Part shown: positions 22,625 to 32,207 of the stretch, piece after piece
Position numbering within the stretch: position 1 is the stretch's first letter
Layout of the letters: each line of letters opens with the position of its first letter
Assembly (NCBI GenBank): GCA_032629725.1
Contig: JAFEVB010000002.1
Coordinates: 1,240,001-1,304,000 of the forward strand
Direction of reading: 5' to 3'
DNA length: 64,000 nt
DNA from: Gremmenia infestans
Lineage: Eukaryota; Ascomycota; Leotiomycetes; Helotiales; Hamatocanthoscyphaceae
Notes under the pieces: model-generated
The model's database searches: none
Told to the model about the DNA's origin: nothing
The model's input: only the letters and a program-made list of their open reading frames with translations
Translations under genes and position numbers: made by a program

Positions 22625-24195
22625 CGTCACATTTGGACCGGGGACTGTAGCGTCGGGGCGTCTGGTAGTCTGAGCACCGCACCGCACCAAGCCAGGAGAA
22701 GTTTGAATGTGTGCGACTGGCGGTCTAGCGACTCGAGTTATTAATACGGCAGTATTCGAGTAGCAGTTCTTGGCTAGAAAGGGGGAAAAGGGGGAAGGGG
22801 GTAGGGGCAAGGGGGTGGTAGCTTTGGCGCAGAACTGACGGATGAGGCGGGTCACGATCTACAAATAATCCTTCCCTTCTCTAGCGGTCTCGACTCGATG
22901 TGGTGAATAACATTAACTACGGCCACTGCTGACCTCTGTATGCTAGTATTATCAATCTTGAAATTCGAATCATCCGCCAATATCACACCCCAAGTCAGCA
23001 GAGCGTCGAGCACGTTGGTTCAAGATACTATGCTATACACTATAAAATACATGTGCTACTTGTACTGTACGAGTATTGTTGTCAGTCTCGGGCGGGCCAA
23101 ACCCTGCCAGTAGTCCCGTCCCGGCAGTGAGGAACCTGTGTTGTCCTGCCCTATATTGGTTGTACAGCACATCACATCGCGATGGATCTTTGCCAGCAAA
23201 TACTTGAGAAATCGTCAAGCACATTAGGATTTCAATTGTTTGCATCGATTAATCAAATAAATCAAATCAACCAAAGGTGCTAATATATTGCTATTTCCAC
23301 TTCCCTCTTATGAATCGCTCCTGCCAGTTTCCCAGTCTCACCCAAGACACCACGTGCCCATCGCAAGAAAGCCTTTGCTCAAAGCCTTTTTCTCCAGTCT
23401 TTAAAAACTACTCAAAATGAGATCTCAAGACCGAGAGTTTGCAACCGGTACCTCCGTACGCTGTTTGTGATTCTACGGCTTTATGAAAGGCGTTGGATTT
23501 ACAAAGATCCTTAGCTGAGTTCCATATGCATATCGCGCTCTTCAACCCTGCTTTCCCAATTTTCCGTCTTTTCTTCCATTTGTATTTGTTTAGTCTTACC
23601 TTCGCAGCAGAAGATTCTACGGTATAAAGTTGTACTTGATTCTGGAAAGAGGAGTCTTCATAAGAGCCGGACGAGGTATTACTTACAATGGCATTGTCGT
23701 GGCAGCGAGCAGGGACAAAACTAGCAGACACCATTCAAAGTCACACAATGCTGTACGTTCCCGGATTCGAAGCCACGACCGATGCAACAAGACTTGAAAA
23801 TGGAGTTCGCGATGTTTCTACTGTACGCGACTGAATCCGTCGGTCGCAAGATCCTAGTCTAGCCTTGAATTTTGGCCCCCAATTGCTTACACTTACGTCC
23901 ATTTACACCTCAGCTCGCCAATCGATCCTCTTAAACCTTGTTTTCTCTTTAAGGGCTGGATATTGGTGGAGCGTAGAGTCTGAACATTATTGGTCTATGT
24001 CAACAAGGCTCTATAGGATCCTCAAGCCCTCGCCCACTCTGAGGACATTGAGCCGCAAACCCCATCCCCTAACATGACGGGCATGGCCCGTACCGGCGTG
24101 GTGGAGGGTACAAGGCCAGCACTATTTAATGAGGCTACATCCCCTTGCCCACGCCCTTGATCGCTGGCAATTGACGCAGTGTACGATACGAAAAT
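22625..24195. other. Divergent intergenic region
   Basis: A 1.6-kb gap between the transporter (minus) and CorA-like gene (plus). It contains the G-rich tract at 22781-22815. A 108-codon minus frame at 23408-23734 has splice-like GTAAG sites but no recognisable protein content and is not called. Confidence 0.55.
22781..22815 (+). other. G-quadruplex-type tract upstream of transporter
   Basis: Five runs of four or five G separated by loops of two to four bases (AAAA, AA, TA, CAA) on the plus strand, about 160 bp upstream of the transporter start. This fits the standard quadruplex pattern. In the transporter transcript the complementary C-rich strand would be the RNA sense. A regulatory role is inference. 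Confidence 0.6.
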
Positions 24196-27100
24196 ATGGC
24201 TTCAAAACATATCGAAATTGCTACCGAGGCAGTGGAGGATATTACAGGTGCCGATTTCATTCCTATTGATATCCCCGACAGGCTTCAGGATGATTCTCTT
24301 ATCAAATATTTCGGATTGAGGTTCCATGATCGAGAGGATTTCCTTTTGTATCTCAGTGATCCCACGGGTACGGATGCCCAGAAGAAGAAAAAGAAAATTG
24401 AAGCACATCGAATCACAGAAGAGCTCGACCGAATCGAGAAACTTAGACTAAGCTTTGCTTCAACACCCGAAAATGCACTTCGTATGTGGCATTATGAGAG
24501 TTGCAGATCCCAGTGGAGGAATCATGCTATCGAGTCGAGAGAGAAAAACATAAGAACTCTCAAGGAGCGGATCCAGGAAGTGGAGCTTGAGGAGCACGAG
24601 TACATGCGACGAGAGGAATGGGAACGACGGGTTCTGGAGAAGGTCGGGAATTGGAACAAAGCTCCTATTCCTCGACAGCCTAATGATCCAGACGAAGACA
24701 AGAGAGCACGGGAGAAATGGGATGCAGAGAAGAAGGCCCAAGAACGAAAGAAAGCCAGCACGAAAACTCGTCTGAGCCGTCTCCCATTTGTACTCCGTGG
24801 GGGCAAAGACAATGAAGAGGAAGCGAAATCAAAGCCAAAGAAAAAGAAGAGAAGGATCAATCCGCAGAGTGACCCGAGACCATGCCCTGATGATTCATAC
24901 GGGCTTACAATCACAAAGATTACTCTGAGAAGATCAGATCCGGCTTGTAACTCATCCTTCATGAGCTACGAGATGAAGAAGTATCCGTTGAATGATTGTT
25001 TGTTCAAAGAAGAGAACAATCCACTGACCGAGGCATGTGAACCAAATACTATTCGATATTTTCACATTCCCGCCAACAACATGCATTGGATTGAGGTGTG
25101 TTCTCTTTGGGCTCTGCCCTCTTCAGTTCCCATACACTGACCGTGTTTAGGAAGCCATCGGTCGCTACTATGGTGAGAAGACGCCTGGGGAGTACAACTA
25201 TCGTCAAGCCCCTAATTACCTCACGAGATCATCTGATCTTCTCTGTCGCGAGTTTTGGACCTCATTACAACACGGCGGCAGTTATGATCCAGTTCATGCT
25301 AGACACATGCGTGCACATTGCTCTCGAATATCTCCTGGTACGTCTTACCCTCAATGAGTCGCATGCTTAGGCCTCTAACTGTCCTAGTAACGACGTGTGC
25401 CAATGGTGGCAATACTAGCAATTTTATAATTTTTGTACGCGATACACAAGCTACTAGAAATCTTGCATACTGATGAACAAATAGATGCCCTACTTGCATT
25501 GGGAAAGTCACAAGCGACAAAAGAAGATCGCCGAAGAGACTATGAAAATCACACAAAAGCATCAGGAAACCCAATCCCACGACACAGAAAACTTGAAAGC
25601 CGAATTTATCAAGTTGTCCGAGCAAATTAAGATTAAGCACGCCCGGGCACTGACTGGATTTGGAACCACCGACGAACACGAAAAGCAGAAAGAGAATGAG
25701 AAGCCAGCACAGTCATTGACACGAGGGCCGTTGGGGAACTATCTAATGCACATTGCCAAGCTTTATGATGCCATGGACGTCGAGCCGGATGTCAGGCTAC
25801 TGCGGGATCACCTGTTTCAGAAACCGCCTCTTCATTCCCGGAGAACGCTAGACCAATCATATTATTGGAAGCTTCCAAACACCGATGGAAGAGATCAAGA
25901 TCAGGTCGTGTACCGGGAAACCAAAGAGGGAAAGAACATCTCCAGGACAACTCGAGTGGTCATGGTTGATCAGCTGTGGATGTACATTCTCGACGACAGT
26001 GAGTTGACCTACATCTCATAGGAAACATATTTCTGACAGCTTCTAGATACTATCATTACAAGTTTTCCTAGACGGTGGGGACGAAACAAGCCAGATCTTT
26101 CCGGTGTTCACAAAGGAATTCGCGCCCGCCTGGATCACCTCCGAGTTGGGCAAGTGCAATCAGTCTATGACCTGGGGTTGGTGATTATGAACCAGTGTTC
26201 AACTGTATTTTTCGACTTGACAAGACCTGTAGATGAGCGCCCTGAAGTTCTCGATATCTTCTCGAATGCTCTCAGCCAAGTTGTAAGTCTTCCTCGAGAT
26301 GAACTGAGGACTTGGCACTGATATTTGAGTAGTCAGGGATGACAACCGTGGCCTATGCCACGTTCTGGCACCATCTTGACAGGCTAAACGCAATAGATCG
26401 TCATCTTGACTTCGAAGCAACAGCTCGCTCATATTTGAATATCAACCCTGAGGGCGAGCTGTTGAAGGAGGCTCACGACATAATCGAGGAGCTACGCATG
26501 ATGACCCGCATCTACACCCAGCAATTGAACGTCCTCGAGGACTTTTCAAGGCATCTCGAGAATATACACCAGCAAGATGAGAAGAAGTCGCCGATAGAAT
26601 TACAGGATATCATGCTCGATATCAAGAACCTGTTAGGGACGATAAATGTGCCGCACAGTGCCGAAGATCCTCTGGCCGCGCAGCATAACCACTCTCCTAC
26701 TCAAAGTGGGTCTGTTCTTCCATACAGAACGCTTAACGGAAACAGTACAGGCAATGATGCTAGCTCGATCTCGGAGAGTACCGTGGAGTTTGCCAAGCGA
26801 GTGTGCAATAACATTAGACTTCGGAGAGTAGCATTGCTGGAGTTGGAGGAGAACTCCGTTTCCGTATCTGATCAGGTATTTTCCTATCCCTAAACTTCCG
26901 ACCATCAGCCCGCATATCGCCTTGCGATTTGACCAATTGATGCACACAAACTAAAACGTGTCTAGCTTAACCACCTCCTAAGTCTCAAACAACAACAAGC
27001 GAGCATCATCGAAGCTAAATTGGCCCTGAAACGTGCCGATGAAAGCGTAATCCAAGGCCGCTCCATCATGCTCTTCACAATTGTCACCATTATTTTCCTT

Positions 27101-27647
27101 CCACTCTCATTCATGACTTCCGTATTTGGCATGAACTCTACCGAGTTCGAGACGCCAGGAGGGGGGAATAGTATGTCATTAAAACATCAATTCAAGTTGA
27201 TCTGTAAGTCAACCTCTATTGATTTTCAAACCGAATCAAGTTTTTGGGAACAGAGTAGTATTAATGCAGACATCAGTTCCAATCTCAGTAGGCGTTATAA
27301 TCGTCTCCATCTCCCTGGCCTTCTCCCCCTGGATCCGCAGCATCATCGGCTTTGTCACACACATTACCTTTGCCAGTATAGCGGAATACACATACATCCG
27401 CCATATCTGGCTGTGGCTCATCACGAAGCCGGCAAAAAAGGGGACACATAGTCCTGATGGCATGTATCTGAGGAAACAGGATATTGTGAAAAAGATATAT
27501 GATAGGAAAGATAGAGAGGCTGCTAGGAAGCAAAGGGATAGGGCCGGATTTGTAGAGCGGAGGGCTGAGAGGAAGGATTTGTACGAGAGTGAGGATGAGG
27601 GGGGTTGTTTTGGAGGTAAGAGGGGACGGAATGAGGATATCGTTTGA
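24196..27647 (+). CDS. Large fungal CorA-like Mg2+ transporter-domain protein
   Basis: Eight exons (24196-25095, 25151-25337, 25388-25434, 25485-25998, 26047-26282, 26333-26875, 26966-27170, 27277-27647) keep one frame for 1000 residues. The long N-terminal region is charged, with a coiled-coil-like stretch (about 60-200) and a Lys/Arg-rich segment near 235. The middle has MPYLHWE and the TLDQSYYW..DQDQVVYR..MVDQLWMYILDD blocks of the fungal CorA-like family. The C-terminus has a first membrane helix at about 843-860, G864-M865-N866 (the CorA selectivity motif), then a second helix at about 878-898. Exon 3 is only 47 bp and joins NGGNTSNFIIF to MPYLHWE. It is probably in the plasma or organelle membrane. 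A short C-terminal-only relative lies at 41.9-42.6 kb. Confidence 0.9.
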
Positions 27648-27865
27648 GGTTTTGGATAAAGATTCCTCGCGTGATAGTCTGGCGGCCTTGATACTATAAA
27701 GATACCCCATATCCAATTTTTATTCAAGTTCCAGCCGGACAGAACATTGAAAAGATGAAGCGCATGACCGGATGTAACCTCAGGAGACTAGCGGATCACA
27801 TCAGCTCTACTTTATTACCAAACTCACCTCACGTCACTAGCTCCAAACAACCATCTTTCTCCAAC

Positions 27866-28328
27866 ATGCCTTCTCTCCCAGCCTACACCATCTACCTCTT
27901 CGGTCTAACCGCCTTCCTCGCCGGCATCACATACCTCCTCTCCCCCACTAGCGCCACCGTCTCTCTCGGTCTCCCAAACTCCTGCATCCCCGCTACAAAT
28001 GGTCCTCCCCTCCCATTCCCTCCCCTACACATAAAAATACAAATCCAAATCTACATCCACATCTACAGCCGTGTTCGAGAATTTGTTATATCGGCTTTTC
28101 TTCCAGCACTGACTTCCAAGCAGGGAATTCTTTAGCAGCAATAGCAATGGGCATTTATTACACCACTAGCGGCGTGGCAGGAAAACCGCACGTTCTTCAA
28201 ACTCACGGTTCTGATGCGGTTGGTTACTGCGTGGGTTTTTTTGGGGCAAGGTAGGCAGTGGAGGGCGGTTGGGGGGGTGGGAGGGTGGTGGGGCCGTGGT
28301 TACGGGGTGTGCTTTGGTTTTGGGGTGA
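27866..28328 (+). pseudogene. DUF4267-like four-helix membrane protein, frame-disrupted
   Basis: The first exon begins MPSLPAYTIYLFGLTAFLAG with a clear membrane helix, then a GLP..CIPATNG segment. A 126-bp intron ends AAGCAG at about 28121, and the second exon continues NSLAAIAMGIYYT. The family-like continuation (A-A-W-Q-E-N-R-T-F-F then LMRLVTAWVFLGQG) is in another frame, reached by dropping one base near 28165. A second shift in the seven-G run at 28271-28277 is needed to reach the W-E-G-G-G-A end and a stop at 28328. Two indels in a ~130-residue protein suggest a pseudogene, or errors in a very G-rich region. An in-frame upstream ATG exists at 27755. Confidence 0.55.
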
Positions 28329-28460
28329 GGTGGGGTGTGAGATGTGAAGGTGGAGGATATTGGGAGGGGGCTGGCTGGGAGGTGGGACGGGAGGAGAGGT
28401 GAGTGATGGGTGTGGGAAAGGATAAAATGTATAGTTGCAGAGGGGTGGAAGGGGAGGTAA
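28255..28460 (+). other. Strand-biased G-rich block
   Basis: About 200 bp in which the plus strand is dominated by G runs, including one of seven, with very little C. It overlaps the 3' end of the broken DUF4267-like gene and the gap before the OrsD-like gene. Many G-run spacings permit quadruplexes. Confidence 0.6.
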
Positions 28461-28676
28461 AATCTTTTGACTAAGTGGTGTTGGTTTTCCTGTTTACAGC
28501 AAACCAGAGCTTTAACGGTTTGTATTTCGTAACACGCTCCTTGGCCAAAATGTAACATGTATTTGAAGTTCAACGAGCTGAAACTTCAGTGGCAAATCAA
28601 CAAGTTCAGATATATCATTAGTTGCGTATCATTAATAGGAAGAAGATATAAAAATACACAGTTCGTAATACAAACT

Positions 28677-29258
28677 TCATTTCAAGCGCTTCTGATATGC
28701 TTCCACCGGCCAATTTCTCGGGAGTTTATCACCAAACCCCGCCCCAAAGAAACCCCAAACACAATGGGGCCCATCATCCACCACCTCCTCCAAACCCACC
28801 TCAACTCTCCAATACACAGCTCTCCTACCCCCAAGCCAAGACTGCGCTTGTATCTCATCATAGTTTCCCGCAGCCGAGAGATCGTGTTCTTTATTAATGT
28901 GTTTCCGCACATCAGTGATATCCCGACGTATGAAAAGACACTTCTTGCATTGGAATGCTTCTACGATCCGCAATGCTTCCAGGGGAGCCGAGCCGTCGGG
29001 TCGGTGGGGTAAGTCCGAAGCGTCTAGTTGCGGTAATATTGATACTAGAGATCGGACAGCTGGCCGGAGCTCAACGGGCAACTGATGTTGTTTTCGGAGA
29101 TGGTCCATGACGCTCCTAGGTAGGAGAGCGTTTTGGCACTGAAGACATATTGGGAGGCCTGCAGGGGTACTGTCGAGTAAAGCGAGATATGGTTTTAATT
29201 GGCATGGTAGTGGATTAGATGCTATCTCAGCGGAACTAGTGTTGCTTACACTAGACAT
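28677..29258 (-). CDS. OrsD-like/DUF3505 C2H2 zinc-finger protein
   Basis: A single-exon, 193-residue protein starting at ATG 29258. Two spaced C2H2 fingers are visible: C38-x2-C41-x11-H53-x4-H58 and C104-x2-C107-x12-H120-x4-H125. The spacing, with the linker rich in L/I/V and PLEALRIVEAFQCKKC, is that of the OrsD-type domain (PF12013), often found in fungal accessory regions and in RecQ-like mobile proteins. Here the domain stands alone with a short Trp/Gly-rich tail. It probably binds nucleic acid or protein. It is either a complete short family member or the N-terminal part of a longer ancestor. Confidence 0.75.
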   Translation of the reverse strand: MSSVSNTSSAEIASNPLPCQLKPYLALLDSTPAGLPICLQCQNALLPRSVMDHLRKQHQLPVELRPAVRSLVSILPQLDASDLPHRPDGSAPLEALRIVEAFQCKKCLFIRRDITDVRKHINKEHDLSAAGNYDEIQAQSWLGGRRAVYWRVEVGLEEVVDDGPHCVWGFFGAGFGDKLPRNWPVEAYQKRLK

Positions 29259-29655
29259 TTGGACTTGAGTCTCATATGCTTTGCAATACAGTTGATGAAG
29301 TAAAGAGAGCAGAGTTGTTTCTCGGAGATGGTTGAAGTCCTCGCTAGGTGGGATCCGTATGGTTTTAGTCCAAAATCAGATGACAAAGCCTTTTCCTTCG
29401 GCTATCGAGCCAATAACAAACCTGCTACAGCCCCTTGATCATGGACTAGAACCATGTTTAAGAACTAGGACGGAATTTACACCGAAGAGGAACTTTGTTA
29501 CCAAGCTGTTGAATAAGCAATTGGGTTATGAAAGTTAATTAATTTGCTGGAAGTTCGTATATATAACACGCAAACTACTTTAGATTTTGATACATTCATC
29601 AAGCATTCCTAAAGATCTTATTCTAATAACCCACCACATAAAACAAATTCAAACA
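29259..29655. other. Divergent promoter region
   Basis: A 397-bp gap shared by the OrsD-like gene (minus) and the NmrA-like gene (plus). TATATATAA is at 29558-29566. Confidence 0.6.
29558..29566 (+). promoter_or_regulatory. TATA-like box of NmrA-like gene
   Basis: TATATATAA 90 bp before the start codon at 29656, in an AT-rich leader. Assigned by sequence and distance. Confidence 0.45.
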
Positions 29656-30981
29656 ATGGTCAAAATCGCAGTAGCTGGTGGTACAGGGAGTAAGTCATTC
29701 GATTTATACATAATTATAAACATATATCTGCTTTCTCTATCCAAGCTGCCAAGCTAACCTCAGAACCTACAGGTATTGCCCGAGAGATTATCGATGTGCT
29801 AGTAGCAACCAAAAAGCATGATATCCTTATCCTTTCTCGCAAGGTACAATGTCTGAAGATGACTTATCTAAATCGCACAGTTGCTGATGAATTGAAATCC
29901 AGGATCCTTCTGCTGTGGAAGATCGACCTAGAGTGACCTGGGCAAAGACTGACTACACGGACAAAACCCAGCTCGCTAGCATTCTCCATGGTGTACACAC
30001 CGTCTTCGCATTCAACAGCCCAGTCGGAGATCCAAATAGCATGGCCCAGAGAAATTTGATTGACGCATCAATCGCAGCAGGGGTAAAGCGGTTTGCTCCG
30101 AATGAGTGGTCAGGGTGAGTATTGAAACTTGTCCAATAAAATACAGCGCTGCATAGCGCTATCTCTAGAGATGAATTTTAAACTGACAAATTGGAATTTT
30201 AACAGTTCGAAATTCGATGAGCTTCCCTGGTATGGCGAGAAGGCAAAAGTGAGGGCCTACCTCGAAGAGATCAATAAAGAAAAGAAGGTACGTCACTGCA
30301 TAATAATTATCTCCCATATAATAATTGTTCCATCCTTCTCATCAAAACATTCGTATAGGTTCTCGAGTACACGCTCTTCCAACCAGGATTGATAATTGAC
30401 TATTTGGTACCGGAGGGAAACCTGAAATACCTCAATGTCATGCCGCTATGGATCGACTTCCAAGGCCGCCGAGGCATAACCCTCGCCGATAAAGATTGCA
30501 TATACACGTTTACGACTATAGCTGACATTGCTAACATTGTGGCCCGAGCAATTGAGTACGAGGGCGAGTGGCCGGTCGTTGGTGGGATTCGTGGAACCAC
30601 GATGTCGGATACCAAGCTATTGGAAATCGGGGCCAAAGTTCGAGGTATTAATTCATTGAACAAAACAAATCTTTTGGAGAAAAGTGGCATTATCTAATCA
30701 CCTGTCATCATATAATAGGTAGCAAGTTCGACATTAGTTCTCTGCGGGAGGCGGACGTCCGAGCCGACGATATTCGTTCCTCGTGGCTTCCACAATTCAA
30801 AGATCCGAATATTCCGCCAGAGCAGAGAGAGCAGTTCTCCAAGCTTGTTACAAAGGGTAGTCTTCTCAGTGGTGTTTCTGAATCCTGGGTCGTGTCGGAT
30901 GTGTGGAATCGTCTGTTTCCCGATTATAAATTCAAAGATGCAGAGGAGTTCCTTGAGGAACAGTGGGCTGGACAAGCTTAA
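29656..30981 (+). CDS. NmrA/isoflavone-reductase-like NAD(P)-binding protein
   Basis: A 315-residue protein of the atypical short-chain dehydrogenase group (NmrA, isoflavone reductase, phenylcoumaran benzylic ether reductase). Six exons: 29656-29689, 29773-29843, 29903-30114, 30206-30287, 30359-30644 and 30719-30981. The 34-bp first exon encodes VKIAVAGGTG, and the splice completes the GGTGSIA dinucleotide-binding loop. FAPNEWSG follows, with the family's KRF..NE..G pattern and a conserved lysine in EKAKVRAYLEE. The C-terminal substrate part is variable. It could reduce a small aromatic compound or act as a redox sensor; the substrate is unknown. Confidence 0.92.
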
Positions 30982-31145
30982 GAAGAAGACTATTGGTTTC
31001 ATCTTGGGAAATGAAGCATTGTGGTAGCTAAAGTAGAGAGTGAAGTATGTTAGAGACTTGATCGCTGTTTCTCTTCACGTACATGCTATATTTGGTGTGA
31101 AAAAGCTTTTTCTGGCAGTGCTGTAAATACATGTAATAAAGAAGG

Positions 31146-32207
31146 TTACCAAGGAGTTAATCCTGCTGGTAGTAAAGGATACTCTACCCCGTTGATGATC
31201 TCTGTTGCTACACCCAATCCATCCATTTCTTGTACCTCGTCCCCTGTATTCCATCGTTTCCATTGATTGTTACAGTTCCCGGGAACATATTTTGCCGCAT
31301 CCATTACCAACGTCATTTTCATCTCGGGGCAATAATTCCAAATATGTTGTCTCTGAGCTGGAGTCCCCCAAATACCACCGTGGAGTGTATTTCCTGAGTC
31401 TCCTGTATGATATCCCATGGGTTCATAAAACCCATCCCTCCAATCATCAAGTCCCTTGATCAATTTTCCTGCTTTGGTGGAATCCACGTTGTCGTCCTCG
31501 CCATCCTCTTCCGCGGATACTTGTTCAGGTTGTCCACGGTGCATTTCACCCGAAAATGTCAAAGATGCTGTTCCATTTGCTAATCTGGCCCCGGGTCGAT
31601 GGCCAAGTCTCTCTGCGAGCCACACATCCTCAGGCGCGGAGTGAGGAGCACGGACTTGATTGCGGAGGACGTCGACGATAGCGCTGACACGACGCAAACT
31701 TAGCCCTCCGTTTCCCCCAAATCGCCCATTAGGATTCCATGGTGCTCCTACCCAATCGTATTCTAGCCAGTTGTTTAAAGATTGTCTGCTATTCGCACAC
31801 AGCATACTATCAGTTTGAAAAACCAATAGCCATTCCGCGGGCTGCAAAACCGTTTCGTAAAGCCAGAGGGTGGTTAAGAATGTTGAAATCTCTTCTTGGC
31901 TTCCAGTCGTCATATTTTCTGGAATATAGGTAAGGTCTAGCTTCCCAGATCTGACGTGGCCGCGTATTGAACTACTTTGGTTCAAGTAGTCGACGCTTTC
32001 ATTACTGCCCATAAAGCGAAATCGCCAGTCCGGTGGGACTACAGACATGAAGTGGATAAGTAATGGCGTGAGGATTGGGTTCACTCTGTTCTCGATGAGG
32101 AGCGCGACTTTGGAGACGTTATAAGGCGAGTGGGAATCGACACCGTAATGGAGTGACACTTTAGGCATCGTGGGCATCAGAAAGGACCTCGAGTATAATA
32201 AAAACAT
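31146..32207 (-). CDS. DUF5672 glycosyltransferase-like protein A
   Basis: A single-exon, 353-residue member of the DUF5672 family. It has the strand pattern SKVALLIENR, the VVPPDWRFRFMGS block, FQTDSMLCANS (an acidic D-containing motif like a glycosyltransferase DxD neighbourhood) and FGGNGGLSLRRV. A Glu/Asp-rich insert follows, then GFYEPMGYHTGDSG. No clear signal anchor is present, unlike the paralogue at 35.1 kb, so an upstream exon may be missing or the start may lie elsewhere. It faces the paralogue across a 2.8 kb gene-free region. Confidence 0.85.
   Translation of the reverse strand: MFLLYSRSFLMPTMPKVSLHYGVDSHSPYNVSKVALLIENRVNPILTPLLIHFMSVVPPDWRFRFMGSNESVDYLNQSSSIRGHVRSGKLDLTYIPENMTTGSQEEISTFLTTLWLYETVLQPAEWLLVFQTDSMLCANSRQSLNNWLEYDWVGAPWNPNGRFGGNGGLSLRRVSAIVDVLRNQVRAPHSAPEDVWLAERLGHRPGARLANGTASLTFSGEMHRGQPEQVSAEEDGEDDNVDSTKAGKLIKGLDDWRDGFYEPMGYHTGDSGNTLHGGIWGTPAQRQHIWNYCPEMKMTLVMDAAKYVPGNCNNQWKRWNTGDEVQEMDGLGVATEIINGVEYPLLPAGLTPW

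Noticed and set aside
22625..22855. N-terminal extension of the SLC35-like transporter frame
   Set aside because: The frame is open but contains no ATG; the first ATG is at 22624 and the extension includes the G-rich promoter tract.
23408..23734. 108-codon minus-strand frame with two GTAAG donors and a TTTCCAG acceptor
   Set aside because: Any splicing gives very short products with no recognisable content, and the composition is not protein-like.
23750..23790. Minus-strand GCTTCGAATCCGGGA stretch resembling a tRNA B box
   Set aside because: No matching A box, acceptor stem or cloverleaf could be folded around it by eye.
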